In this document: positions 44,143 to 55,673 of the stretch, in pieces
How positions within the stretch are numbered: position 1 is the first letter of the stretch
How the letters are laid out: every line of letters starts with the position of its first letter
Assembly: GCA_014529385.2 (NCBI GenBank)
Contig: CM043942.1
Span: forward strand, 48,714,244 to 48,778,243
Direction of reading: 5' to 3'
DNA: 64,000 nt
From: Adiantum capillus-veneris
Lineage: Eukaryota > Streptophyta > Polypodiopsida > Polypodiales > Pteridaceae
Position numbers and translations under genes: made by a program
The notes under the pieces: generated by a model
Databases searched by the model: none
Seen by the model: the letters and a program-made list of their open reading frames with translations, nothing else
What the model was told of the DNA's origin: nothing

Positions 44143-45531
44143 ATGCCTCGCCAAAAGAAAGAAAGGCAGTGGATAGCAACACCATATGAAGTGGAGGAGC
44201 TCGCCACAAATGAAAAGGCTCACATCTTGGATGAAATACTTGCTCAAATCCCTGCCCACATATTCATCTCAAAGTTTAAGGATGCGGAGGGTGACTTGGT
44301 AAAAACAACTATCATGCCACCAGAGATATGGAGCCTCCACCGAAGGCCGGAGGTAATAGAGGCTGTGCGAGCTGTACACTTGGAGAAATTTTTCAGATTA
44401 CAGCCATGGGGAATAGATTACATGAGGGCCCATGAGCTCATGAGCTCGATACAATATGATGGGCAGGCAATGCTCATGGATAAGGATGGATCGAAGGTGA
44501 AAGTAAAGATTATGAAGGAAATCATCAACAAAGCTTTGCAGTTCTTCCCAGGGCAACACGATATGCTGGCAAAGACAATGTCACTGGATAATGAGAAAGC
44601 ATTTGTCAAAGCAAAGGGAAACAAATACAAATACAGTGACATGATATACGGAGAGCTGGAATTGCCGATGAGATTGATCTCCCAGCATTTCAGAGTACAA
44701 AAGCCTCCTCGCTACACCGAGCCAATCTTGCACATTGCCGTAGTCATGGCTCTAGCGATGGTAGAAAATAGAACCATTCGCTGCGACTACGGTTCCTACA
44801 TTCTGGACAATCTGATTGAAGCAAATTTGAAAAGCTCGGCAAAAAACAAAAGCTACATGAACGCAGGACCGATGCTAACCAGAATAGCATACCAGGCTTT
44901 GGGAATGATCGAAGATTTTCCAGCTGCTGCCAGCTCTCAAACGGCCCTGATCCAGAAAGCCAAGCTGGTTGCTCACTCCGTAAAGACGACCCCCGGTGCG
45001 ACATCATCGCGCTCAGCAAAGGCCACCAATAAAAGTTTGAGTGATGAAGAAAAAATGGAGAAAGATGATGAAGGAAAGTCTCAAGATTCTAAAGACAAAG
45101 GGCCCTCAGAGTTTGAGGAAAGCGAGGAGGAAGATTCAACAAAGCCGCTCGAGAGAAAAAGATGGGAGAGAAGTGCAATACCGCAGTCGAACCTGCAAAA
45201 AGCATATGCGGAAGCTCAAAAAAGAGTCGAGGAAAGACGAACCAAATTACGAGCTGACAGACAGGCTCGAGCGGCTGCAACACAACAGGCACAAAAAAGA
45301 AGATTCGAAAGGGAAAGGCAAGAAAGGATAGAAAATGCAACTCACCTACGGGATGAGAAGCAAAGGTTAGAAGTAGAACAGAAGGCTGCAGAAGTGGAAA
45401 TTTCTTCGCAGTCCACTAAAGGAACGAAGGAGAAAGACGCGGCTGATGAGACAAATCAGGCGGATCATCTTAAGAAGATCCAAAGAAAGAGGAATCTGGA
45501 AGAGCGACGGGCGGTGGATCTCACCTGCTAA
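44143..45531 (+). pseudogene. Element C 3' ORF-a, unrecognised helical and coiled-coil protein
   Basis: A 462-residue frame from MPRQKKERQWIATPYEV. Residues ~1-270 look like a compact, mostly helical domain (HILDEILAQIPAHIFISKF, IMPPEIWSLHRRPEVIEAV, MKEIINKALQFFPGQHDM, YSDMIYGELELPMRLISQHF). Residues ~280-345 are Ser/Glu/Lys-rich and probably disordered. Residues ~345-455 are a charged coiled coil. I do not recognise the family, and I see no signal peptide or membrane segment. It lies between pol and the 3' LTR, where Athila-type elements carry an extra ORF, but no envelope-like features are visible. Confidence 0.7.
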
Positions 45532-47540
45532 ATAATAATCGGGATTTTAAAGAAAAGAAAAGCGGAAGCATCTGCTTCGCAACAAGGGGAAGAGACTTCC
45601 AAGAAGAGACATGTATGAGAAGAATCAAGTCCACCTCCTCTCTCGCCCAAATCACCTCCTCCCTCGCCTAGAAAATCGCCTCCTCCATCACCAAAATCTC
45701 CTCCTCCTCCCCCTTCTCCATCGAACAAAAAAAAACCAACCCCTCCCCCTTCAACCTCGCAAAAGGAATTTATACCACCTACAGAATCCATCGGATACCA
45801 CGAAGCCTGCCAGGCAGTGGCTGGTTTTGATTACAAGCAAACTCTACGGGAATTAGAACGGCAATTCCAGTGTCAGCATGTGGTGCTGAATGAAAAGGAA
45901 AGGCAGGTACAAGAAGCCCAACAAAAGCAAGCATCTGGGCAAGAAGAGTTAGAGAGCCCGAGGACGCAACTAGAACGCACAACAGAGGAAAGAGACCTTG
46001 AGCGACAGCAGGCTTAGTCTCTGATCAAAGACTTGGTGGACGTCAGGACAGACTTGACCGCCAAAGAGAAGGAGTGCCAAGAGCTGACGGCGAGAGTCAA
46101 GAAAGCAACCGAGAAGCTTGCCTATGAGAGTGCAAGATTCCAAAGACTTAGCAGTTCCTACAGTACTGTCAAAGGCACTCTGACGACTTTAATGGTGAAT
46201 CAGGAACCTGCTGGGGCATTGGTCTCCACATTTGACGATGCCACAGCAGTGAACACTATAGCAACACTAAAAGTAGAGCTAGAGAAAGAAAATCTTCAAA
46301 GACAGCTGCTCGTATCAGGGATGGTGGCCCAGACGGCGGAAAATGAGCTAAAGTTAAAAGAAATGGAGCAGCAACTAGCTCAAGCAAGCCTGAACTACAG
46401 AATACGAAGCAGATCGGTGACACGCTGCTAAAGGAAAGAGAAGATGTGCTTTTTTAACAACAAATCAAAGCAGAAAAAGCCCAGACTCAACCGCAACTGC
46501 TGCTCGGACAACAAGCGCCACATTTGCCTGGAACATCACACCAAGGGCAACAGGAGCATGAATTTGAAGGGCCCAATCTGGATATAAGAGATGAACTCAA
46601 TGAGAGCATTCAAAACATGCCAGAGGGGCCAACCAAGGAGTACATACTCTATGAAAAGAAGATACTGGAGTCAGCAGCCCTAGCATACTTACAACCAGAA
46701 GAGGAGGTGGAAGGATTTGGCCATGAGTACCTCCCGTTTCCTCTGCTATTCCATGAAGCAATTTTGTGGAAAGAAAAGATGCGGCCAGCCTTGCCACGAA
46801 ACAAAGAAGGGGGTTACGAAGGCATTGCACTCACAGTGGAAGAAGCTCAGATGCTTGTCGATGACCACCCCAAGTGGAGGCAGAAGTGGTTGGACAAAAG
46901 GCCACATGATCTAACAAATTACCACAATGCTCCTTAACATATACAAATATATCCTACATTCTGACCACTCCCTCGAAGACGCACTTGGAAAGATTTCACC
47001 ACATGGAAGGGGTCAAGGCCGCACAAGCTAAATTACCCGGTTCTGACAGCGTAGCAACCCCCTATGGTGGCCGACATCGTCAGCACACTGAATTGAACAG
47101 TCACATTGCTGCGGGATGTCCCCGATTTGGCATGCCAAATGTTAGTAAAGATAGCCCGGATGATCGTCACCTGCATCCCGATGTTTAAAGATACTGAAGG
47201 CGATGATCATCCGTGGAATCTGTTCTTGGAAGGACACAGAGGCATCTGCTGGAATCTACAGGATTCGCCGCCATGACACATCTTGATGGCCATGTACTCC
47301 AGGCTAATGTACCTGCCCTCACAATACTTGCAGACATTTGAAGAGGCCTTCGTCACAGGATTCTTCGAAATGGATTCAAGGATTTTCCATCCCATGGTGA
47401 AGGACCTCAAAGCAAGGTACGTAGCATACCAACACACCTTATCTGAAAATCCATTCAGACAGCATCAAGAAGCCCTCAATGCCGTCCTGCGAACAAGAAG
47501 TTTTTCAGCGACACTCGCTTCATTAGAGCCACATCAATAG
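45532..47540 (+). pseudogene. Element C 3' coding block, Pro-rich, coiled-coil and C-terminal segments
   Basis: Following ORF-a there is a proline-rich stretch (about 45628-45760, SPPPSP-type repeats), coiled-coil frames (45817-46017 and 46033-46431, heptad-like Leu/Glu/Gln patterns) and two more structured frames (46524-46937 and 47283-47540, the latter with LPSQYLQTFEEAFVTGFFEM). All lie on the plus strand in the same order and end about 50 bp before the 3' LTR. No known domain is recognised. They may be parts of one large extra protein or separate ones, and I do not try to decide. Confidence 0.5.
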
Positions 47541-47570
47541 CCAAAGCACTGATCATGCACGAGGGCGTGC

Positions 47571-47590
47571 AAGGATAAGGAAGGGGTGAG
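47571..47590 (+). other. Element C polypurine tract
   Basis: AAGGATAAGGAAGGGGTGAG lies directly before the 3' LTR, as expected for the second-strand primer. Confidence 0.85.
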
Positions 47591-48500
47591 TGTTTGGGGG
47601 ATGAAGCAACAAGCGGCCGTTGCCAGAAGGACCATATTTTTCTGAGAAACCATTGTAAAATTCTTTTGTAAAGAAGCATCTCTAAGCTGGGAAATTGTCA
47701 AAGGATGTATGATTATTCTTATGGGAGCAATTGTATATTAGAGACCCAGTTAGAGGTTTGGGAGCTTATGGCCGGACAAGCCATTTTGTAAAGACCTAAT
47801 CTATAAAGGTCATTTTTTGTAAGTTTGAAGATAATCTTTTAATGGAGAACTGAGAGGACATCGTATGTTTGAGAGCTCCTTCTTGTTCAACCTTGTAATC
47901 TTCGCCATTGCGGCTACGGTAATCCAAATTCAGATTTGATTATTGCATTGTGTTCCTCTCCTCTTGCTCTTTCATTCAAGTGTAATCATTCAAGATTCGT
48001 TGTAGGTTTTCAACTACGAGTTTGAGGCCTTAAATCGCTGTTTTGAGTGTCTATATGCGTGTTTTATGTTGTTTTGACCCTAGGAGGGGCTTTAGGGACC
48101 CTAAAACGACCCATTAGGATCACTTGTTCGCTGTTTTTGCTGCCTTTGGGATGAACGATCGCGATCGTTGTACCTCTCCAGAATGCTGTGACAGTGATAG
48201 GATATGTTCTTGATAGTCCCCTGTAGCTTCCCTTCAAGTTTCGTGCGAATTTGATATGATTTGCATGGTCAACGGGCGTGATGACTGAAGAACGGTGTAG
48301 GAGGACATAGGCAGATTACTTGGCAGTAATGCGATTGATTTACTTATAGAGTTAGTAGTTGCATCTCTTCGAGTTCACTTCATTAGGATTGACACCCTAG
48401 TGAGTTCCCATGCCTCATCCGAGTCGCTTCCCCTGTATTGATAAATATGTTGATGCTTGAGAGCTATGCTATGGACGTCAGTCGCGGTGACCCGCAAACA
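47591..48500 (+). repeat. Element C 3' LTR
   Basis: 910 bp, from TGTTTGGGGG to CCGCAAACA, aligning throughout with 24844-25752. It holds a motif copy at 48156-48175 (CGATCGCGATCGTTGTACCT). The CACAT duplication follows. Confidence 0.95.
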
Positions 48501-48505
48501 CACAT
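48501..48505 (+). repeat. Target site duplication of element C (right)
   Basis: CACAT, matching 24839-24843. Confidence 0.85.
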
Positions 48506-50581
48506 GCTTACACACACACCCAGTACACACACATACACACCTACACACACCTTGGGGAGGTGTTGCCGGCACATACACAGTTTTTGAAGGAGAAGCAAGG
48601 AGGGAGGTGCTACCGAAATTCTCATCTTGAGGATTCATTGGATCAGAAAAATCAGAGGATTCTCAGCTCTAATCACGGTAATTATGGTTCTTCTTAAATC
48701 TCATCATTACTCTCCCATATTCTTCGTCTACTATGCCTACTTTCAGCTATAATTCCCAATAGCTGCTCTCTAAGTTTACATAGCTATACTCCATTACATA
48801 ATCATCATTCAATTAGCTAAATTATGCAGCCATTCATCATCCTTAATCAAGGATTAATACATGATTAGGAAAGATTATCTCTCTATGCAACATAGTTAAT
48901 AAATTGATAGCCCAGTAATAGTGTAGATTTGATGAAATTTGTTCTTTTACCACTCAATAGTGTTGTAATTAAATTAGAATCAATCTTCTCCCACATTAAA
49001 ATGTGATTAAGGTTGAAAATTAATCCGTCATTAGGCCATTAAGAAGAGAATTTTCTATCACACATGCCTGCAGTAATTCTGCATCTTCAAATTGCTCTAA
49101 GAAAATGATTGAGCTTGCTTCCTTCATATCTTTTGTAAATCAATTAGTAAAATTATGAATTTATTAATCATCTAAGCCAAGTGATTAACCTTAGAACCAG
49201 TTCCCATAGGGTAAGTAAAGAATTACCCTCAAAATTGTTAGGTCTCGAAGGAAACGTCTAATCTCTTGCATAAGGAGGATTCTTTAATGATTCTAATCTG
49301 CCAATTGGTTTGTTATGATGCTCTCGGACTTTATCTCTTTTCCAAGTTTATCATTTAAAGTAGTGAGCGAAAGGGCCCCGGTTAAGAGAACTCCCTTTCG
49401 GTGGTGCCCATGACCGCGAGGCGGGAACGAGCAATGTGAACGGAAAGGGAAAAGCTCCCATGGATGAACAAATACCGGCCATCTCACGGGCCATTGACGA
49501 AGAAATGGAAGAGGTAGATCATAATTTCATTCAAGTTGTTTAATTTAACATTGCATACGTTTAGCTAGTAATGAACATATCCCCAAAAATGTTGGAGAAA
49601 TCCGACGAAAATCTCGGCATTAAATTCATTTGTACATTAAAGTCTAAAGTAGGAAAGAAATGATTGATGGGTATGCTGTTTGCAATAGGAAAGAATGTCT
49701 ACTCGGAAAAATTTAGCTCGACATGTTCATTCTATTTCCAATGTTGAATCAGTCCTGACCCCCCTACTGATCACAGGGGAGAGTTCCTCGTTAAGGGCTC
49801 TTGAATCCACGACTTGCTTTTTATGCGGTGCATACCCACGACTTGCTTTCTATGCGGTGGGAACCCACGTCTTGCTTTCTATGCGGTGGGAGTGTCCATG
49901 TTGTGCTTTCTATGCGGTGGACATACCTAGTTGTATGGGTAGCTAGGCGACAACGGGAGGAGTAAACTCTTGCTGGAGGGGGATGTTGTACCTCCAGAAC
50001 ATTGGAATTTTAATGAGTAAGTTTGAGTAGAATTTTTTCTAGAATACTGTCTTGGTGCCGTTTGCAATACTGATTGAAGGGCTGTCTTAACGAACAATGT
50101 GATTCGGAATCTAATCAAGGAATCTCTATGTTGAACAACCATTGTGGTAGTAATTAGGACACACAAGGAAGTGTGAGTGTGGGGGTTTGGCTCAGGTTAC
50201 CAATGCCTATGAGAAGGGTGGTCCCGATTGGTTGGGAACTCTTTGTCCCCATAGTGTTAATATCGATACTAGTAATACTCATTGCCTCTAGAGCGGCGAA
50301 GTCTCAAGTGTACGTGCCTCTGAAACATGGGAAAAAAGGCACTCGAGGTTTCTCTCCTCTTGGGAGGTGGGTTTTAGGATCGCTAGATAGTTTAAGTACG
50401 CTTCCCCTGTGAGGTGGAGCTAAATCTCTTTGCTAGTAGGCTCGAACTCGATTCACTTTGTGATGAGAGATCGTCCGTTAGTTGAACCCTGAACGACTTT
50501 GTTTGCTTCCGTTATAGATCTAGTGGCCACCAAGTTCACCATCAGATCCTCCGTTTGATACGGCAGGGTGGGGACCTCACA
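48506..50581 (+). repeat. Element B 5' LTR, second part
   Basis: It matches about 56355-58444 with only a few per cent difference. It contains CA-rich sequence at the start and a minisatellite at about 49805-49922. It ends GGGGACCTCACA at 50581. No gene is present. The small frames inside recur in the 3' LTR. Confidence 0.92.
49805..49922 (+). repeat. ~29-bp minisatellite in element B LTR
   Basis: Four units built around GCTTTCTATGCGGTG with variable 10-14 bp joints (ACCCACGACTT, GGAACCCACG, GGAGTGTCCATG). The same four units occur at about 57664-57783 in the 3' LTR, so the array predates the insertion of B. Confidence 0.85.
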
Positions 50582-50583
50582 CT

Positions 50584-50597
50584 TTGTATTAGAGCCT
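50584..50597 (+). other. Element B primer binding site
   Basis: TTTGTATTAGAGCC, two bases after the LTR. It resembles TTGGTATCAGAGCC, the site pairing with initiator tRNA-Met that is usual for plant chromoviruses. Confidence 0.7.
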
Positions 50598-50682
50598 AGG
50601 TTAGGTTGAGAAATAAAGTCGTATTGTTTTAACATTTAAAAGGAACTGAAAGTATATGGGTAGTTGATCCAAATTCCTTGCA

Positions 50683-51198
50683 TTGGTGTTGCAGGAAGAC
50701 CCCGTGCTAGAATATCGGAAGTTCCAAGTGTTTGAGCTTATTTATGAGCAAGCTCGACGATCCCCAGTTTACCAGTTCAGGCGAGATGTCATGGAGATAT
50801 TGATGAAGGCTCATACGCCACACTCCACTCGCATCGATAGAGGATGGGGACTTGATTGGACACTTGTAGGAGGGGTTTACTACATCAACTCTCGGAAGCT
50901 AGGATGCCTGGCTACCAATTTGAAGAAGATACGTTGGGGAGAAGAGTTGAGGGTAGTGGAGTTATTCTACCTGCTGCCTACCCGATTGGACCTGACTGTC
51001 TCAGGCGACTTCAATCAAACCATCAACGACTGGCTCCTGGAAAAGGTCACCGAGGTGATCCCAGCGAACAGAGTCAGAACTTTTGGAGTACCAAAAGAAG
51101 AATCTCGGGTCGATATCTTAGTTTATTATCCACTCAAGGATGAGTACAGGAACTACTTCACGAACAAAGTAGTGCATCATGTGAACACAATCTCCTAG
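50683..51198 (+). pseudogene. Element B pre-gag ORF, function unknown
   Basis: A 171-residue frame between primer site and gag. It encodes a compact, mixed alpha/beta-looking protein (YRKFQVFELIYEQARR, WGLDWTLVGGVYYINSRKL, VIPANRVRTFGVPKEESRVD, ILVYYPLKDEYRNYFTNK). I do not recognise the domain. Standard chromoviruses start with gag here, so this is either an extra ORF or captured sequence. It is followed by about 220 bp of AT-rich DNA before gag. Confidence 0.55.
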
Positions 51199-51414
51199 GT
51201 GTATCTTATACACAATCCAAAAAGGCCATGTAATAAGTTGATCATTAGTTATCCTAAACCTTGAGGGGTTTCAATTGTAATAAATTTTCATCAATAAAGT
51301 GATTTTTGTCTTTGAATCTCTGTCTCTTGATAAAGTGGAATCTTGAATTTTATTTAAAGTCTCGTGTCTATTTTGAAATCCAAGTAATGGTATCAAGAAT
51401 CTTGTATAACCCAT

Positions 51415-52150
51415 GTAGGCACCGCCTGTTGCTCTGTATTCGGCAACGCAAGAGAAGAAGCTCCTCCTTAAGCAAGCCCAACCTCCGATCTTTAAGGGCG
51501 AGGGGGCAAATGTGGAGAGAGATGCATAAGTGTGGATGGAAGCCATGGACGATTACTTTGAAGCTGCGGGGACCCAACCCGTAAATCAGACCATGCTTGC
51601 GATGTTCCGCTTGACTAGCGATGCCAAGATATGGTAGAAGCAACATTGCAGGGACCTGGATATTAAGGGATCTTCTCAATCCTGGGAAGACATCAAAGCT
51701 ACGATAATGGGGCGTTATTTACCACTTGCCTATAGAACCTTGAAGATGAATGAATTCTTTTCACTTCGGCAGATAGCTGACTTCATCTGTCAAAGAATAT
51801 TATGCAAAGTTTGTCACTCTTCGGAGATATGCTCCTAAGATGACCCTTTGAATACTCAGTTGGAAGCTCTCAAGCCAACAACACTACAGGATGCCTTGTT
51901 GAGGGCCAAACCTCTAGATCTTGAAGTACAAAAGGTTAATCAGAACATGAGTAATCATTGGGCAAAGAGGTCAAGGACAACTGCTTGGAATAACAGACCA
52001 ACCAACCAAGCATATGACCAGCGCCCTATTGTGGCTACCGCCACAACCATGGAGTTTCCAGATGTTCAATGTTATGGTTGCGGCGAGTAGGACATTACAG
52101 ATCCAAGTGCCCCAGGAACATACAGGCAACCAACGCCAATGCCATACCCT
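51415..52150 (+). pseudogene. Element B Gag
   Basis: Scattered frames encode plant Gag wording (an EAMDDYFEAAG-like segment near 51540, then AMFRLTSDAKIW) and the LKPTTLQDALLRAKPLDLEV segment in frame 51848-52090. A zinc knuckle (CYGCGE, then GHYRSKCP) lies near 52068-52115. It is followed by a Gly/Arg-rich stretch. Confidence 0.75.
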
Positions 52151-52863
52151 TGAATACCCATGGGCGTGGCCAAGCTAACGGAAGAGGAGGACGAGGAAGG
52201 ATGAACAGAGGGAGAGGGCGTGGAGCTACCGCCAGAGTGAATGCCGCAGTGGTACAACCAATTTTGGGTGATGAAGCAGTGGAGAGAGAAACCCTACATG
52301 CTGCAATTGACAATCTCAATGGTTGTGAGCAATACGCAGTCATTCATATGCCAGGATCTCTCAGAGGTGAACAAGTTAACTTCCTTATAGATTGTGGTAG
52401 TACTCTTTCATTTCTTTCACCCAGATGCAGGAGGAAGCTAAAGCTAGATAAGTATCCAACAAGCAAGCTAGTTGTAGAGTTAGCAAATGGCAAGGAAGTA
52501 GTATCTCAACATTCTGCAGGAAAAATCGACTTTGATTTAGGGGGACACCCAACTTCTGCCCAATTCCGAACCCTACCCTTAGGATTCTTTGATGGGATAC
52601 TAGGGATGGACTGTCTAAAGAAAAATAGGGCCCACATACATTGTGCAGAAGGAAACTTTACCTTTACAGATAACTTGGGTAATGAAGCCTTAATCCAGGG
52701 GGAAAATGGGAGACCTAGGGCTACTCTAGTTAAGGCCAACAGACTTTTGAAGGGACTAAGAAAAGGACATCAAATTTATGCGGTAAAGCTCAACAAGGTG
52801 GACCAATCAGTTACCTCACTTCAACCAAACTGGTTGAGGGAGTATGATGATGTATTCCCTTAA
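52069..52863 (+). pseudogene. Element B aspartic protease
   Basis: A 264-residue frame. After a Gly/Arg-rich start it has VNFLIDCGSTLSFLSPRCRR, a retropepsin active-site region, then LVVELANGKEVVSQHS and FFDGILGMDCLKKNRAHIHC, the usual end of the Ty3 chromovirus protease. The last residues (LREYDDVFP) begin the RT linker. Confidence 0.85.
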
Positions 52864-53769
52864 GACTTTACGAATCTTCTGCCACATAGAGAGGTTGATC
52901 ATGAGATTGAGACTATCCCTAGATGTGAACCTATCTCAAAAAGACCTTATAAAATGTCACTTCCAGAGGCCATTGAACTCAAGGAACAACTTATGCAACT
53001 CATTGAGCAAGGATTCATTCGACCCAGTACTTCTCCTTGGGGTGCACCAATTCTTTTTCAGAAGAAGAAGGATGGAACCTTAAGGTTATGCATAGATTAC
53101 CGTGGACTGAACCAGGTAACTGTCAAGAACAAGTATCCAATTCCAAGGATTGACGAACTCTTGGACAGGCTCCACGGCGCCAAAATGTTTACAAAGATTG
53201 ATCTAAGGTCAGGATATTACCAAATCAGGATCAAGGAATCAGATATTCCAAAGACGGCTTTCAACACTAGGTATGGGCACTACGAATTCACAGTAATGTC
53301 TTTTGGTCTAACAAATGCTCCTGCAAGCTTCAATCAACTTATGCAGGATATTTTCAGACCTTACCTGGATGATTTTCTCTTGGTTTTCTTTGATGACATT
53401 CTGATCTATTCTAAGAACGAGGCAGATCACGAAGAACATGCTCGCAAAGTACTTGATCTTATTCAAGAACACCTACTTTACGCTAAAGAGAGAAAGTGCA
53501 CTTTTTGCTCACCAAAGGTCAACTATCTTGGATTTTTCATATCGGCTGAATGGATTTCAGTAGACCTAGACAAAGTCAAGGATATTGTTGATTGGTCTCA
53601 ACCATCCATCGTCAGTGAAATAAGAGGATTTCTTGGAATAACGGGATGGTACAGGATTTTTGTCAAGGATTATGCACGTATTGCTGCACCTTTGACGGAA
53701 CTCCTGAAGAAAGGAATGAGGATCGAATGGAAGACCGAGCACGAGTCTAGATTTGCTAAACTAAAATAA
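52844..53769 (+). pseudogene. Element B reverse transcriptase
   Basis: The main frame 52954-53769 (271 residues) contains nearly all RT motifs: [67 protein letters not shown] and the catalytic [11 protein letters not shown]. It ends with the thumb and connection ([38 protein letters not shown]). Confidence 0.95.
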
Positions 53770-53772
53770 TTC

Positions 53773-54180
53773 TTGGTCTCAACTCCTATTTTAAAGCTTC
53801 CATACTTCAGTAAAGAATTTGAAGTAGCAACCGATGCTAGCAAATCTGCTTTAGGCGGAGTTCTTACTCAAGAAGGAAGACCGGTGGTGTATACTTCGCG
53901 AAAGACAAGGGATCATGAGAAGAATTATCCTACTCATGATTTGGAACTTTTAGCGGTTATACATGTGCTGAAGTTATGGAGACATTATCTTCTTGGGCGC
54001 AAGTTTCAGCTAGTGACAGACCACAAGAGCTTAAAATGGATTTTTACTCAACCTATTCTTAATATGCGACAACGGTGATAGATAGAGCTATTACAAGAAT
54101 ATGACCTTGACATAAAGTATAGACTAGGGAAGGAGAATGTAGTTGCAGATGGTCTTAGCCGAAAATATTTTCTCGGTGCT
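53773..54180 (+). pseudogene. Element B RNase H
   Basis: Frame 53773-54078 has FEVATDASKSALGGVLTQ, KNYPTHDLELLAVIHVLKLW and FQLVTDHKSLKWIF, the Ty3 RNase H core. The following bases to about 54180 carry its C-terminal wording (an EYDLDIKY-like segment, then NVVADGLSRK). Confidence 0.9.
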
Positions 54181-54228
54181 ATCTCTATTCCAAATAACCC
54201 TATCTGGGATAGAATCAAAGAAGCATCC

Positions 54229-55330
54229 TTGGTAGATCCAGAATACCAACGTATAGTATCATTAGTTCAAGAGAATAAGATGTCTAAAGCCAAAGATTAC
54301 TCTCTTATGGGAGGATGTCTTTACTACAGACATAGACTCTATGTACCCAGAGATCCAGCCTTAAAGAAGTCCATTTTGTATGAAGCACACGATAGCCCTA
54401 TATTTGGATATCCAGGCTAGGCTAAAACTCTTCATGCTGCCACGAGGAGTTATTTTTGGTATGGAATGAAAGGAGACATACTTCGCTATGTGAGGCAATG
54501 TCTTTCTTGTCAGCGGATAAAGGCCGAAAGGATCAAGTTACCAAGGCAACTTCAACCTCTTGACATACCCCACATGAAATGGGAATGCATCAGTATGGAT
54601 TTTGTTACAGGATTACCTTCTACAGGAGGTTATGATTCTATTTTTGTGGTTGTTGATATGCTCACAAAAGTGGCTCATCTAATACCCGTAAAGACAACCT
54701 TTACTACTTCAGATGTTAGCCGGGTATTCATCAAGTAGATTTTTAGGCTACATGGTCTACCCAAGCGTATCGTCAGTGATAGAGATGCCAAGTTTACATC
54801 AAAATTTTGGACTTCTCTTTTCCAATCTATTGGGTCACAATTAGCTTTCAGTACAGCATACCATCCGCAGAAAGATGGGCAAACTGAAAGAGTTAATCAA
54901 GTCATCGAGGACATTCTCAGAGCCTATTGTTTCGCAAGAACCAAAGAAGTGTTACAATATCTACCTTGGTGGAGTATGCTTATAATTCTTCCGAACACAG
55001 AAGCATTGGAATGTCACCTTTCAAAGCTCTTTATGGACAGGACTGTTTAGCACCACTGAACTTCTCAGATCCAACATCAGGGTAGAAGCCTATAGAAAGA
55101 TGTTAGAAGACATGGAAGGCTCAGACCGAGCTCATACTAGAGCTATTCGCCAGGACATTCAGGCAGCTCAGGATAAGCAAAAGCACTATGCGGATAAGAA
55201 CCGTTCGTAAAGAACTTTCAAAGAAGGGGATAAGGTTTTTCTACGAGTCCGACCAAAGAAAAGCAACTTATCTCTAGGCAGATATAAGAAGCTAAGCCCA
55301 AGGTATTGTGGGCCATTCGAGATCATTAAG
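54229..55330 (+). pseudogene. Element B integrase
   Basis: Frames 54229-54420 and 54466-54738 give LGGCLYYRH-type zinc-module wording (YVPRDPALKKSILYEAHDSP, RQCLSCQRIKAERIKLP) and the start of the DDE core (WECISMDFVTGLP, VVVDMLTKVAHLIP). Downstream to about 55330 the sequence still encodes RIVSDRDAKF, YHPQKDGQTERVNQ and KLSPRYCGPFEI wording of the core and C-terminal domain. Confidence 0.88.
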
Positions 55331-55333
55331 GTT

Positions 55334-55642
55334 GTGAGTGACCAAGCCTACAAGCTAAAGTTACCTGCAAACTTGAAGGTTCATGATGTATTCCACGTCA
55401 GCTTACTCAAACCCTATATTCCTAACCCTGATCAATTCTTGGACTCACATCAGATAGTCATGCCAGCACAAGGAGTTCTCGAGCTCCAACCTCACTATGT
55501 ACTTGAAATAAGGGAAAGAAAGTTATGCAACAGAACTATCACAGAGCATCTAGTAAAGAGGAAGGATTACCATGAAGAAGATGCAACTTGGGAGGACAAA
55601 CCAACACTCATAAAAGATTGCCCAAACACATTCTTGAGATGA
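55334..55642 (+). pseudogene. Element B integrase C-terminus with chromodomain
   Basis: A 102-residue frame. HDVFHVSLLKPYIPN is the usual GPF/Y-domain end. The chromodomain follows (YVLEIRERKLCNRTITEHLV, DYHEEDATWED), with the aromatic/acidic WED end. In chromoviruses this domain is thought to steer integration to marked chromatin. It ends about 30 bp before the purine tract. Confidence 0.92.
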
Positions 55643-55660
55643 TGACATCTCAAATTTTTC

Positions 55661-55673
55661 ACGTTGGGGAGGT
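55661..55673 (+). other. Element B polypurine tract
   Basis: ACGTTGGGGAGGT immediately precedes the 3' LTR start, where a short GGGGAGG tract is expected. Confidence 0.75.

Larger units (their letters stand above)
24844..48500 (+). mobile_element. Element C: large Ty3/gypsy retrotransposon with extra ORFs
   Basis: LTRs of about 910 bp (24844-25752 and 47591-48500) start TGTTTGG and end CCGCAAACA. A primer site like that of Athila/Tat elements (tRNA-Asp type) and a clear purine tract are present. Internal order: leader with motif copies, a pre-gag ORF, gag with three knuckles, protease, RT, RNase H, two zinc-binding modules, integrase core, a second protease-like domain, a non-coding stretch (holding copia element D) and a 3.4-kb unrecognised coding block. 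Without D it is about 18.6 kb, which is very large for the family. Broken, with more than ten breaks. The LTRs differ by roughly 3% by eye. Confidence 0.92.

Noticed and set aside
44143-45531. ORF-a as a host gene trapped between elements
   Set aside because: It lies between the pol region and the 3' LTR of element C, in the same orientation and directly continuous with other C sequence. No intron or host-gene feature is seen.
50173-50412. ORF with hydrophobic segment (about 79 residues), repeated at 58036-58245
   Set aside because: It lies inside the element B LTR and occurs in both LTRs only because they are copies. No start-site or domain support.
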